DNA of 33,588 nucleotides from a bacterium (GTDB taxonomy: Bacteria > Patescibacteriota > Patescibacteriia > Buchananbacterales > GWA2-38-13). The DNA lies in the NCBI GenBank assembly GCA_030648715.1, contig JAUSGZ010000047.1, positions 1 through 33,588 of the forward strand, given 5' to 3'. The notes under the pieces were generated by a model that did not search any database, had not been told where the DNA came from, and saw nothing but the letters and a program-made list of their open reading frames with translations. The position numbers and the translations under genes were made by a program. Positions 1-6,940 of the stretch are shown one piece after another. Each line of letters begins with the position of its first letter. The stretch's first letter is position 1.

Positions 1-115
1 CAACCAGCACGAGGTTGAACCCGTCATGGGCCAATTCGCGCGCCACTGCAAACCCGATGCCGCTGGAGGCGCCGGTCACCAGCGCCGTTTTCCGTTCCAC
101 CGCATCGAAGAACAT
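1..115 (-). CDS. Short-chain dehydrogenase/reductase, N-terminal part only
   Basis: Read on the minus strand from an ATG at 115, the first 38 codons run off the window edge. They contain LVTGASSGIG, the Rossmann glycine motif (TGxxxGIG) that binds NAD(P)H in classical short-chain dehydrogenases, followed by an alpha-helix-like VARELAHDGFNLVLV stretch that leads into the next strand. The family carries out NAD(P)-dependent oxidoreduction on many substrates. The active-site Ser-Tyr-Lys lies outside the window, so the substrate cannot be guessed. The gene diverges from the xylose-isomerase-like gene. Confidence 0.85.
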   Translation of the reverse strand, partial: MFFDAVERKTALVTGASSGIGFAVARELAHDGFNLVLV

Positions 116-126
116 AGAATGGCCGT

Positions 127-132
127 ATTGTA
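127..132 (-). promoter_or_regulatory. Possible extended -10 box for the dehydrogenase
   Basis: On the minus strand TACAAT is preceded by TGG, giving an extended -10 (TGnTACAAT) 11 nt upstream of the ATG at 115. No good -35 is seen at 16-18 nt. The spacing would give a leaderless or very short-leader transcript. Confidence 0.35.
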
Positions 133-154
133 CCACACCGAACAACGTTTCGCG

Positions 155-183
155 TTGACAAAGGGCCTGTTTTGGGGTACGGT
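155..183 (+). promoter_or_regulatory. Sigma70-type promoter of the xylose-isomerase-like gene
   Basis: TTGACA (155-160), a 17-nt spacer and TACGGT (178-183). The -35 is perfect and the -10 matches at the key T, A and final T. Transcription would start near 190, leaving a leader of about 94 nt before the gene at 284. Confidence 0.65.
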
Positions 184-190
184 ACGCTTT

Positions 191-221
191 CCGCTGGTTG
201 GGGGCAGCGGCGTTCTTTTTT
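191..221 (+). terminator. Possible leader attenuator upstream of the xylose-isomerase-like gene
   Basis: CCGCTG (191-196) and CAGCGG (205-210) form a perfect 6-bp stem with an 8-nt loop, followed by CGTTC and a run of six T. This has the form of an intrinsic terminator lying between the predicted start of transcription and the ribosome binding site, so it could reduce or condition read-through into the gene. No competing antiterminator was identified. Confidence 0.4.
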
Positions 222-283
222 ACAAAGTACGCAGTTTGCCCAGGTTTAGTTGTTGTTCGGCCCCATTCCACAAGGAGGCATTT

Positions 284-1615
284 ATGCCTAAGCTCCGACG
301 TTCCCAGAACCGCTCCAAGGTCGTACCCCTGCCGCTGTCCATCGGCGGCTGGTGCCTGGTCAACCTCGGCCAAGACCCGTTCGGCGACGCCGTGCGCGCG
401 CCCACCCTCACCGACGGTCTGCGCTCCTGCCGCGACGCGGTCATCACGCACGTGTCGTTCCACGACCGCGACCTCTACCCCGACGATGCCACGCCGGAGA
501 TCATCGACGAGAAGGTCGACCAGGTCCTTCGGCTGTTGGAGAACACCGGCCAGCAGGTGCTCTGCTTCACCACCAACCTGTTCTCCAATCCGTGCTTCCG
601 CTCCGGCGCGTTCTCGTCGCCGCGGCCGGAGGTCCGCCAGGCGGCCATCGTCAAGGGCTGCCGGTCGGTTCACGCCGCACGGCGGCTCGGTGCCACCAAC
701 ATCATCTTCTGGGGCGGCCGCGAAGGCACCGAGGTCTTCGAACAGGACTGCGGCGAAGCGGTGCGCAACTACATGCTGGGCGCGCGCGCCGTCATCGTGT
801 ACGCCACGGCCCAGGGCTACCAGGGCACGTTCACCTTCGAGCCGAAGGTCTACGAGCCGCGCTTCCACTCGTACGCGGCGACGGGCGCAGCGATGGGCTC
901 GGCCATCCGCGAGTTCTTCCCCGAGGCCGAACTGGCCGCGCGGGTCAAGATCAACCCCGAGTACCCGCAGCACGTGGCGATGCTGGGGCTGAACCCCGCC
1001 ATCGAGCTGGGCCAGCTCATCGAGGAGGACCTGGTGGGTCCGTGCGTCCACTTCGGCGGACAGCCGCCGTGCCGCATGGACGCGGACTTCGCGCCGGGTC
1101 TGGGCGGCTCACCGACGGACGACTTCCATGTCTGCAAGCTGCTTCACGACGCCGGGTACCGCGGCTTCGTGGAGTTCGACTGCCGGCCACTCCGTACGTC
1201 TGCGTCCGAGCACGCGATGCAGCTGTTCGCCCGGCAGTGCGTCGCCTACTGGCGACAGCTCGAGCACAAGGTGGCGCTGTTCCGCCGCGACCCCATCATC
1301 CGGGCGCTGCAGGCCGAGATCTTCGGCCAACCCATCGCGCAGCTGGACGATGTGCTGGCAATAACGGCGGCCGGCGCCGAAACCGACAGCCACGACATCA
1401 TCGGCGCGGTCAACCGGCTCCCCTTCTCCAGCTTCGCGGAAACGGCGGCCATCGACACGGACGCCATCGAAGCGTTCGGCTACCGCGTGCAGCAGATCGT
1501 CTGCGGCACCCACCGCGAGGGCGCGGCGATGTTCCATGGCACCCGCTGGGCGGCGGCCCACACCGCGACGGCCGCAAAGCCCGTCGAGTCCGTGACCGAA
1601 GAGGCCAGCAACTAG
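284..1615 (+). CDS. Xylose isomerase-like protein, actinobacterial type, with altered metal site
   Basis: A 443-residue protein that resembles Streptomyces-type D-xylose isomerases (sugar aldose-ketose isomerases, TIM barrel, two divalent metals). Visible landmarks are FHDRDL with the catalytic His (about residue 60), TTNLF (96-100), FWGGREG (142-148), EPK with metal Glu186 and catalytic Lys188, NPE (Glu226), DAD (Asp266, Asp268) and FDCRPLRT (Asp299). The segment that normally reads HIDLNGQ is shortened to HFGGQ, removing the metal-1 Asp, and the His that follows the NPE motif is displaced by one residue (NPEYPQH). Activity may therefore be changed or lost. ATG 284 was chosen because AAGGAGG lies 5 nt upstream; the open frame extends further upstream without a start of similar quality. 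The gene has its own promoter and terminator and no pathway partner nearby. Confidence 0.85.
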   Translation: MPKLRRSQNRSKVVPLPLSIGGWCLVNLGQDPFGDAVRAPTLTDGLRSCRDAVITHVSFHDRDLYPDDATPEIIDEKVDQVLRLLENTGQQVLCFTTNLFSNPCFRSGAFSSPRPEVRQAAIVKGCRSVHAARRLGATNIIFWGGREGTEVFEQDCGEAVRNYMLGARAVIVYATAQGYQGTFTFEPKVYEPRFHSYAATGAAMGSAIREFFPEAELAARVKINPEYPQHVAMLGLNPAIELGQLIEEDLVGPCVHFGGQPPCRMDADFAPGLGGSPTDDFHVCKLLHDAGYRGFVEFDCRPLRTSASEHAMQLFARQCVAYWRQLEHKVALFRRDPIIRALQAEIFGQPIAQLDDVLAITAAGAETDSHDIIGAVNRLPFSSFAETAAIDTDAIEAFGYRVQQIVCGTHREGAAMFHGTRWAAAHTATAAKPVESVTEEASN

Positions 1616-1649
1616 CCGCTAAGCTCTCTGTTCCGTTCTTCAACCGATG

Positions 1650-1688
1650 CGCCGGAGGAGTCTTTACCCGACTCCCCGGCGTTTTTTT
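1650..1688 (+). terminator. Intrinsic terminator of the xylose-isomerase-like gene
   Basis: CGCCGG-A-GGAGTC pairs with GACTCC-C-CGGCG around a short loop, followed by seven T. It begins 35 nt after the stop codon and lies directly upstream of the structured repeat. Confidence 0.85.
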
Positions 1689-1695
1689 ATTTCCA

Positions 1696-1896
1696 CGCCC
1701 CCGCAGCAAGGGAGTATGCGACCGCCGGCGAGGAGGGCGCGGGAATAACCCCGCCAAAATCTTGCCGTTTTCAACCGTTTGGCCGCTGATTTAGGGGGAC
1801 GGCAGAGAGCCCAAGCGGAGCGCGCGGCCGAAGAGGCCTCCCCGCTGTGGGCGCAGCGCTCCGCCGCTGAACAACCCCGCAAGATTGGGCGGGGTT
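1696..1896 (+). ncRNA. Structured repeat element, copy 1 (candidate RNA)
   Basis: This element is homologous to 15176-15398. Domain I is a stem CGCCC/GGGCG (1696-1700 with 1735-1739) around an internal loop of GCAGCAAGGGAG (1703-1714) and CGACCGCCGGCGA (1719-1731). Domain II is a long helix AACCCCGCCAAAATCTTGC (1747-1765) with GCAAGATTGGGCGGGGTT (1879-1896). It encloses a three-way junction closed by GGAGCGC/GCGCTCC (1817-1823 with 1856-1862), with hairpins GGCC-GAAGA-GGCC and CCC-GCTGT-GGG. Compared with copy 2, the helices are kept while their sequences differ. The plus strand is favoured because its unpaired parts are purine-rich, but either strand could be the transcript. It lies between the convergent xylose-isomerase-like and phospholipase D genes. 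I do not recognise a known RNA family. Confidence 0.55.
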
Positions 1897-1937
1897 TTCA
1901 AGCTCGTACAAATTTTCCCCATGCGTAAGGTGAGACC

Positions 1938-3437
1938 CTAAAAACTGCTCAAGCCCGTGTACTCCATCACGCGGTACCGCAGCATCTGCCACACCGAATC
2001 CTGCCGGTAGGTCGCATACCCGGTACTGTAGCGGTTCTGCCCCGCATTGCCCCAGACCATTTCAAAGAGTTCGGCTGCCTGTTGTAATGGCTGCGCACCC
2101 TGGCTGCCGGCAACCACCATGCTGGTCTCCAGATTCAGGTCGCGCAGGTTCCGTTTGGTCCAGTTGGCCGAGCCGACCACCATGCTGGCCGTACCGTCGG
2201 TCTTTCTGATGAGCAGCAGCTTGTCGTGCGCCTGTTCGCCGTGCGTGTCATACCACTGCACGAACAGCCGCGCCGAACTATGCAGCATCAGCTCCGACGC
2301 CACGGCGCGGTTGGGAATACCGTTCTTGACGCGGCCGAACGCGTCTTTGTTCGGATCCATCAGCAATCGCACGTACGCGCCGCGCTTGGCCGCGGCAACC
2401 AGCGCCGCGATGACCGAACGGTCCGAGAAGTAAAAAATGAACGCATCCACCCGGTCGCCGGGACCGGCGGTGCCCAGCTGCCGCTCCAGGGCTTCGGCGA
2501 TCTTTCCCTCGGTCACGACCTGCAGGCTGACCATGGAACTGGTCGCTGCCGTTGCCTGCCCGTCGGCTAAGCTGGCCTGCGCGAGTCCGGCGACATCCAC
2601 GCCGAACGGGGTGCCGGAGAATCTTGCGACTGCCGCCTCACTGGCCAAAAGCTCCTTCCAGGGTCCGCCGGTGAACTGCAGCGCGATGTTGCTGTGGCCG
2701 GAGCTGGCCGAATGCGGGTTCCACGAGGTCACGAGCGACACGACGTCCCCGCCGCGGTCGGCGACCAGCACCTTGCGGTGGTTGGCCTTGAAATTGAGCA
2801 TCGCCAGCCACGCGCGCAGGTTGACCTTGCCCCCGCGGTCGAAGGGATTGGGCAGCCACGACCACCCCGGCTGGTTGCCCAGGAATCGAACGCTTGGCCG
2901 CCAGAACCCGGCGTACAGCGGATTAGGGTCGCGCAGCTTATTCAGGTCGGTGGTTACGACCGTGACGCCGGCTTGCTGCAGCCGGGCAAGCTCGGGCGAG
3001 ACTGCGCCGCCATAGACCGTGTTGATAGGGTCGGTGAGAAACACCAGCAGCACGCCCGGGTCCGTGCGGCGCTTCTCCAGCAGCGCGGCGGTCAACTCGG
3101 CCGTCAGGTCACGGTGGATTTCCCCTCCCGTGCCGCGGAATTGGTTGAACAGGAAAAAATCCATCACCACGAAACGCTTGGCTTCGCGGATCGCGGCAAG
3201 CACCTGGTCAAATATCTCCTGGCGCGAGAAGCGCTGCCCGCCGGCATCAACGCCGGTCACATCGGCGAGCAGGGACACATTGCGGGCCGGCACCTGGTAG
3301 GCGCGACTTTCCATGCTGACGCCCGACGGCAGCGGCTTGTAGCGGGCGTACACGGCACTTCCAGCCCAAATGGCAAGCAAGAGCAAGAGTATGCGCCGGC
3401 GGCGCTGGCGGTTTGTCCCCTCGTCAAACCAGCTCAT
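1938..3437 (-). CDS. Membrane-anchored phospholipase D / cardiolipin synthase family protein
   Basis: A 499-residue protein with an N-terminal membrane segment (about residues 15-32, after an Arg-rich stretch) and two phospholipase D repeats. The first HKD motif is HRKVLVAD (His220, Lys222, Asp227). The second is HDKLLLIR (His404, Lys406), with Arg where Asp is usual, followed by GSANW and an NLE segment typical of the family. PLD enzymes form a phospho-histidine intermediate and act on phosphodiesters, as in cardiolipin synthesis, phospholipid hydrolysis or nuclease activity. The anchor places the active domain outside the membrane. The protein is about as long as bacterial cardiolipin synthases but has one rather than two N-terminal membrane helices, so the substrate is uncertain. 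The start at 3437 is the first ATG in the frame and gives a typical anchor. Confidence 0.85.
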   Translation of the reverse strand: MSWFDEGTNRQRRRRILLLLLAIWAGSAVYARYKPLPSGVSMESRAYQVPARNVSLLADVTGVDAGGQRFSRQEIFDQVLAAIREAKRFVVMDFFLFNQFRGTGGEIHRDLTAELTAALLEKRRTDPGVLLVFLTDPINTVYGGAVSPELARLQQAGVTVVTTDLNKLRDPNPLYAGFWRPSVRFLGNQPGWSWLPNPFDRGGKVNLRAWLAMLNFKANHRKVLVADRGGDVVSLVTSWNPHSASSGHSNIALQFTGGPWKELLASEAAVARFSGTPFGVDVAGLAQASLADGQATAATSSMVSLQVVTEGKIAEALERQLGTAGPGDRVDAFIFYFSDRSVIAALVAAAKRGAYVRLLMDPNKDAFGRVKNGIPNRAVASELMLHSSARLFVQWYDTHGEQAHDKLLLIRKTDGTASMVVGSANWTKRNLRDLNLETSMVVAGSQGAQPLQQAAELFEMVWGNAGQNRYSTGYATYRQDSVWQMLRYRVMEYTGLSSF

Positions 3438-3502
3438 AGTACCTGCTCATTGTATCAGTCATGGGCCAATGCGCGAACTGGTTTGATAATTCGCTCAATA
3501 TA

Positions 3503-3531
3503 TTGACAAATAGTCAAAAATGTGCTATTAT
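3503..3531 (+). promoter_or_regulatory. Strong sigma70-type promoter for the membrane protein at 3588
   Basis: TTGACA (3503-3508), a 17-nt spacer ending in TGC (extended -10) and TATTAT (3526-3531). The predicted start of transcription is near 3538, about 50 nt before the start codon. The spacer shares AAAAATGTGC with the pilus operon promoter at 25300-25328. Confidence 0.8.
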
Positions 3532-3587
3532 TAATAGTTGGCTGTTTTTCCGAAATCGAACCTTTCCAAACCTTTTGGAGGAAAACC

Positions 3588-4199
3588 GTGAACTGGACCG
3601 CCTATCTTGTGACGGCTGTGTTTGGCGCCTACCTGCCGATGTTCATCTCCTGGCGCGAGGGCACCCTGCTGCGGATGAGCTGCCGCCCGATGCTGCGGCT
3701 CACCTTCTTCCATCACTGGGGGGTGTGTGTTGGCGACGCGGTGCTGCTGCCCTTCCTCAATGGCATCATTTGGGACCACCTCAATTGGAAACCGTGGTAC
3801 CAAGTAGCCGTGATCGCCACCATTGCGACACTCCTGACGTGGCTCTGCCACCGGCAGTGGTGGCCCACTCCGCAGTGCCTGGTGTTCGGCATACATTTCC
3901 CGAACCGTTGGCAATCACGGGGAAATGCGAAGCGCTGGTCGCGCGACCTCAGCGCCGCAGGCCGGCTGCATATCGCCTTCATGGCGGCGCAGTTGACCAT
4001 ATTGGCGACGTACGTCCTCTCGCCTGCCCCGGCCAGCGTGGTCTGGGTGACGGCCGCGCTACTGGCGGTATTCCCGCTGGTGGCAGTGTTCCAAACCAGC
4101 TGGGTGGTACACCACCGCTTGGACGCCAACGCGCTGCTGACGGCAACCGCGATATGGTGCGCCACTGGCGGCGTTACCGCAGTCAAACTACTCGCGTAG
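3588..4199 (+). CDS. Multi-pass membrane protein of unknown function
   Basis: A 203-residue protein starting at GTG 3588, chosen because GGAGG lies 6 nt upstream and the promoter fits; an in-frame ATG at 3522 would precede the predicted transcript. I do not recognise the family. Hydrophobic segments are visible at about residues 3-22, 45-60, 72-88, 127-145, 150-168 and 182-202, suggesting five or six membrane passes. Many Trp and His residues occur (FHHW, CHRQWW, VHHR). It is a single-gene unit with its own promoter and terminator, facing away from the phospholipase D gene. No function is assigned. Confidence 0.75.
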   Translation: MNWTAYLVTAVFGAYLPMFISWREGTLLRMSCRPMLRLTFFHHWGVCVGDAVLLPFLNGIIWDHLNWKPWYQVAVIATIATLLTWLCHRQWWPTPQCLVFGIHFPNRWQSRGNAKRWSRDLSAAGRLHIAFMAAQLTILATYVLSPAPASVVWVTAALLAVFPLVAVFQTSWVVHHRLDANALLTATAIWCATGGVTAVKLLA

Positions 4200-4211
4200 C
4201 ACTTTATGCAA

Positions 4212-4247
4212 ACGCCCTCGGCATCCCTGCCGGGGGCGTCTCTTTTT
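4212..4247 (+). terminator. Intrinsic terminator between convergent genes
   Basis: CGCCC-TCGGC pairs with GCCG-GGGGCG around a short loop, followed by TCTCTTTTT. It serves the membrane protein gene; the stem could also act on the opposing UMP kinase transcript, but the A-run needed there is poor. Confidence 0.8.
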
Positions 4248-4263
4248 GTAGCCGAATGTCGCA

Positions 4264-4947
4264 CTAGGACACCACCGTGCCGCGGAACTTTTTCCCCGCT
4301 AAAAACGCTTTCAAATTCGCCAGGTTGCTGCCGCGCATGATGACCAAACGGATGCCGCGCGATGTGGCCAATTTGGACGCGATAGGGTCGAACGGCACGT
4401 GCGCCCCGGGTTTCCAAATACTACCAACAATGCGCTGAAATTTGAGCCAAGAGAGTGACGGCAAGGGTTTCGCGCCTTTGAACCGCTTCGGGTCGCGGTC
4501 GTAGACGTAGTCGATATTCGAAAGATTCACCACCGTGTCCACGCGGTAGGTAATTGCTGCCAGGACCGCATCCTTGTCCGAGCTGCAGCCGGGTTTCCAG
4601 CCGGAGCCGATGATGATCTTCTTGCCCGTGCGGATCTTTTTCGTGGGGTTATAGAGCAGTTGGTGTTCTGCCGCCTGTCCGAAGACGTCACACACCAGCC
4701 ACGCGTTGAGCTTGGTCGCCTCAATGCCCAGCCAGTCCAACTCGGTGGATGTCGCTTTCGGGTTGAGCTTCCGCACCGCGTTGACGTACTCGCGGGCGGT
4801 GTTGCCCCCGCCGCAGATGATGATGGCGCGATTGCCGCCCCGCACGTACTGCAACGCCACCTGCCGGAACCCGGCGAGGAATTTCGTATCAATGCCGTCG
4901 GGGGCGATGAGCGACCCGCCCAGGGAAAAAACGATGGTTTTTCGCAT
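4264..4947 (-). CDS. pyrH: UMP kinase, archaeal-like type
   Basis: A 227-residue amino-acid-kinase-fold protein that phosphorylates UMP to UDP in pyrimidine nucleotide synthesis. Visible are the N-terminal FSLGGSLIAP phosphate loop (residues 5-14), IICGGGNTAREYV (about 45-57), a GSGWKPGCSSDKDA segment in the place of the GGxxPGxTTDA loop, and NLSNIDYVYDRDP in the ATP-binding part. The short C-terminal region matches archaeal and candidate-phylum UMP kinases rather than E. coli PyrH. ATG 4947 gives the expected N-terminus; an in-frame ATG 24 nt upstream exists but adds GWFKNFF and lies outside the conserved family start. A damaged copy of its first ~29 codons lies at 5411-5497, so this 5' end may have been re-formed by an insertion. 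Confidence 0.85.
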   Translation of the reverse strand: MRKTIVFSLGGSLIAPDGIDTKFLAGFRQVALQYVRGGNRAIIICGGGNTAREYVNAVRKLNPKATSTELDWLGIEATKLNAWLVCDVFGQAAEHQLLYNPTKKIRTGKKIIIGSGWKPGCSSDKDAVLAAITYRVDTVVNLSNIDYVYDRDPKRFKGAKPLPSLSWLKFQRIVGSIWKPGAHVPFDPIASKLATSRGIRLVIMRGSNLANLKAFLAGKKFRGTVVS

Positions 4948-4957
4948 AAAAAAATTC

Positions 4958-5362
4958 TTAAACCAACCCACTCGCCTCTCCCCTTGTGGGAGAGGCCCGC
5001 CCCTGGCGGGGTGAGGGGTGGTTTAACAAAGTTTCAAAGATTTGTTCATAAACCGATTCGAGATTGTCATCTACCTCGTTATTCCAAAACCGTAAAACAG
5101 AAAATCCTTGGTTGCGAAAGTATTCGTCGCGACGCTGGTCATCGGTACTGGCCTTCGGATCGGCATGACCTCCTCCGTCCAGCTCCACAACCAACTTTTT
5201 CTCCAGACAACAAAAGTCCGCGATAAACGGACCGATAGGGACCTGTCGTCGGAACTTCTGATCTCCACACTGCCGATCACGCAACAAGCGCCACAGCTTT
5301 ATCTCGTGCGGAGTAAGCTGTCTCCGTAAATTCTTTGCGGCTGCTACCAAATGATGTTGCAT
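4958..5362 (-). CDS. DUF559 endonuclease-like protein (Vsr-related fold)
   Basis: A 134-residue protein with the DUF559 pattern: NLRRQLTPHEIKLWRLLRDR (residues 11-30), KFRRQVPIGPFIADFCC (36-52), LVVELDGGGH (57-66) and VLRFWNNEV (89-97). The family has a PD-(D/E)XK restriction-endonuclease-like fold related to Vsr mismatch endonuclease; here the likely active-site acids are Asp49, Glu60 and Asp62. Its cellular role is not established. The last ~20 residues (SPRQGRASPTRGEA) are encoded by the palindromic repeat at 4972-5021, so the repeat and gene are physically joined. A second related palindrome begins just upstream of the start codon. The gene lies between UMP kinase and a fragment of UMP kinase, which indicates insertion. 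Confidence 0.85.
   Translation of the reverse strand: MQHHLVAAAKNLRRQLTPHEIKLWRLLRDRQCGDQKFRRQVPIGPFIADFCCLEKKLVVELDGGGHADPKASTDDQRRDEYFRNQGFSVLRFWNNEVDDNLESVYEQIFETLLNHPSPRQGRASPTRGEASGLV
4972..5021. repeat. Palindromic repeat at the 3' end of the DUF559 gene
   Basis: Two adjacent hairpins: CCTCTCCC-CTTGT-GGGAGAGG and CCCGCC-CCT-GGCGGG, followed by GGTGAGGGG. It shares CTCTCCC and GGTGAGGGG with the palindrome at 5365-5402, in inverted orientation, so the pair flanks the DUF559 gene like terminal inverted repeats. Confidence 0.7.
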
Positions 5363-5364
5363 TC

Positions 5365-5402
5365 CCCCCTCACCCTAACCCTCTCCCGCAAGGGGTGAGG
5401 GA
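5365..5402. repeat. Palindromic repeat upstream of the DUF559 gene
   Basis: CCCTCACCC pairs with GGGGTGAGGG around CCCTCTCCCGCAA. It is the inverted partner of the repeat at 4972-5021 and marks the other edge of the presumed inserted cassette. Confidence 0.7.
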
Positions 5403-5410
5403 AAATATTT

Positions 5411-5497
5411 TTAAAGCCGGAACCCGGCAAGGAAGGCTCGGTCGATGCCGTCGGGGGCGATGAGCGACCCGCCCAGGGAAAAGACGATGGTTTTCAT
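5411..5497 (-). pseudogene. Orphan 5' fragment of UMP kinase
   Basis: From ATG 5497 the minus strand encodes MKTIVFSLGGSLIAPDGID, then RAFLAGFR, Leu and a stop at 5411-5413, 28 residues in all. This matches the first ~29 residues of the intact UMP kinase with a few changes (TK to RA), and the DNA is nearly identical over most of its length. Similarity stops after the FLAGFR codons. It lies across the DUF559 cassette from the intact gene and is best read as the original 5' end, cut off by the insertion, or as a partial duplication. Confidence 0.8.
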
Positions 5498-5568
5498 TGT
5501 AGCTCGTAGGTTGTAGGAAGCCGGCCCGTAAAACTACCAGCTACAAGCTAACTCCTACAAGCTTCTCG

Positions 5569-6936
5569 TTACCATCCAAACAACTTCCCGACCTCCTCGG
5601 CCGTTTCGCGCTTGCGCGCGACGATGATGTGACCGTTCTCCGCGATGATCTTCGCCGGCGACGACAGCAGGCAATGATGGGACGCCAGCGGGTCCTGGTA
5701 GGCGCCCGAATCCAGGAAGGTCACGAACAGCGGCTCCGACGACGAGGATGGGTCAAAATCCGGCAGCAGCACGTAGCTGTTCTGGCCGGTATACTTGTCG
5801 TCGGAATCGCAGGAGCTGCCTGCCAACCAGGTCTTGACCAGCTTCTTGGAATCCAAGTGCGCGGTCGGCAGTACGTGCCACTTCTGGTGGATGGCCCACG
5901 TGTCCAGCAGGTCGTTCATGAAACTGCCGTCGATGACATACCACTTCTTGGCCGTCCCCTTGGTGATGGACTTGGAATCAATGACCTTGTAGATGGTGAC
6001 CTGCGCCGGGGCCACGATGTAGCGCCCCCACTCCACGGTGAGGTTGGGGTGCGGGATGCCGTTGCGGTCGGCGAACTTCTTCATCATGCGTAGCATCTGG
6101 CCGGCGAGGTTGACCACCGAGTAGCCGACCTTGCGGTCGTATGGGATCGGCATGCCGCCGCCGATGTCGATGGTGTCCAGCGTCGGGTTGAGCTTCTTGA
6201 GCTTGGTATACACCTTGAGGGCGTAGCGCAGCGGCTGCAGGATGTCGGCCTGTTTTTCGATCTGCGAGCCGACGTGGTAGTGCAGGATCTTCAAGTTCCG
6301 CATCCGGCCGAGGTGCAGGAGTTCCGCCTCCGAGAACCCGAAGCGGTCCACCTGCTTGTCCCACCGCGAGTCCACGGTCACCTGGGGCGGGATATCCAGC
6401 CGTACGCCGACCTCGAACCGGCTCTGGCCGAACACGCCGACTTCGTTGGGCCCCTCGATGATGGGCAGGACCGACAGGCCGAGGTGCTGCAACTCATCGA
6501 TAAGTCGGATATACTTGTCTGTCTTTGGCCCATTGCAAAGGATCTTGATCTTCGGATTGAACGTCGCCTGCTCCCAGAGCCGCTTGACCAGCCACAATTC
6601 GTTGGCCGAACCCGTTTCCAAGTTGGCCCCCTCCGACACCAGCGGCATGACCACTTCCTTGTTCTGGTTGACCTTCATCGGATAGTGGTAGGAGAAACGG
6701 CCGCGGTACTTGAGCGCCTTGATCTGGGCGTTGAACAGGTCCAGCAGGTCCTCCAAGCGTTCCTCTAGGATGAACGGGAAGACCACCTCCAGCGGCGTGC
6801 CAAATTTCTCGGCCAGGAAACGGAGATTGTACTGGTTGTTGCCTTCGCGCACCAGCAGGTCGCCGCTCTTGTCCACGTCGAAATACTGGGTGTTGAACTC
6901 CCGCATGCCCAGTTTCCAAAAACGTTTTCTGTTCAT
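5569..6936 (-). CDS. Biosynthetic arginine decarboxylase-like PLP enzyme (fold III)
   Basis: A 455-residue member of the ornithine/DAP/arginine decarboxylase family. YHYPMKVNQNKEV (residues 83-95) carries the PLP lysine (Lys88) and matches the SpeA consensus YPIKVNQ better than other branches. HVGSQ (221-225), DIGGGMPIPYD (257-267, phosphate binding), EWGRYIVAP (302-310) and SSCDSDD with catalytic Cys376 follow. SpeA converts arginine to agmatine for polyamine synthesis. The protein is much shorter than E. coli SpeA (about 658 residues), lacking its inserted helical region and C-terminal domain, so another basic substrate is possible. The gene begins 4 nt after the mltG stop and is probably cotranscribed. 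ATG 6936 is chosen; ATG 6906, preceded by GGAAAC, is an alternative. Confidence 0.8.
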   Translation of the reverse strand: MNRKRFWKLGMREFNTQYFDVDKSGDLLVREGNNQYNLRFLAEKFGTPLEVVFPFILEERLEDLLDLFNAQIKALKYRGRFSYHYPMKVNQNKEVVMPLVSEGANLETGSANELWLVKRLWEQATFNPKIKILCNGPKTDKYIRLIDELQHLGLSVLPIIEGPNEVGVFGQSRFEVGVRLDIPPQVTVDSRWDKQVDRFGFSEAELLHLGRMRNLKILHYHVGSQIEKQADILQPLRYALKVYTKLKKLNPTLDTIDIGGGMPIPYDRKVGYSVVNLAGQMLRMMKKFADRNGIPHPNLTVEWGRYIVAPAQVTIYKVIDSKSITKGTAKKWYVIDGSFMNDLLDTWAIHQKWHVLPTAHLDSKKLVKTWLAGSSCDSDDKYTGQNSYVLLPDFDPSSSSEPLFVTFLDSGAYQDPLASHHCLLSSPAKIIAENGHIIVARKRETAEEVGKLFGW

Positions 6937-6940
6937 ACCG

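Noticed and set aside
352-1794. A 480-codon Arg/Pro-rich frame on the plus strand
   Set aside because: It overlaps the xylose-isomerase-like gene in another frame and runs through its terminator; the composition is that of a frame shadow.
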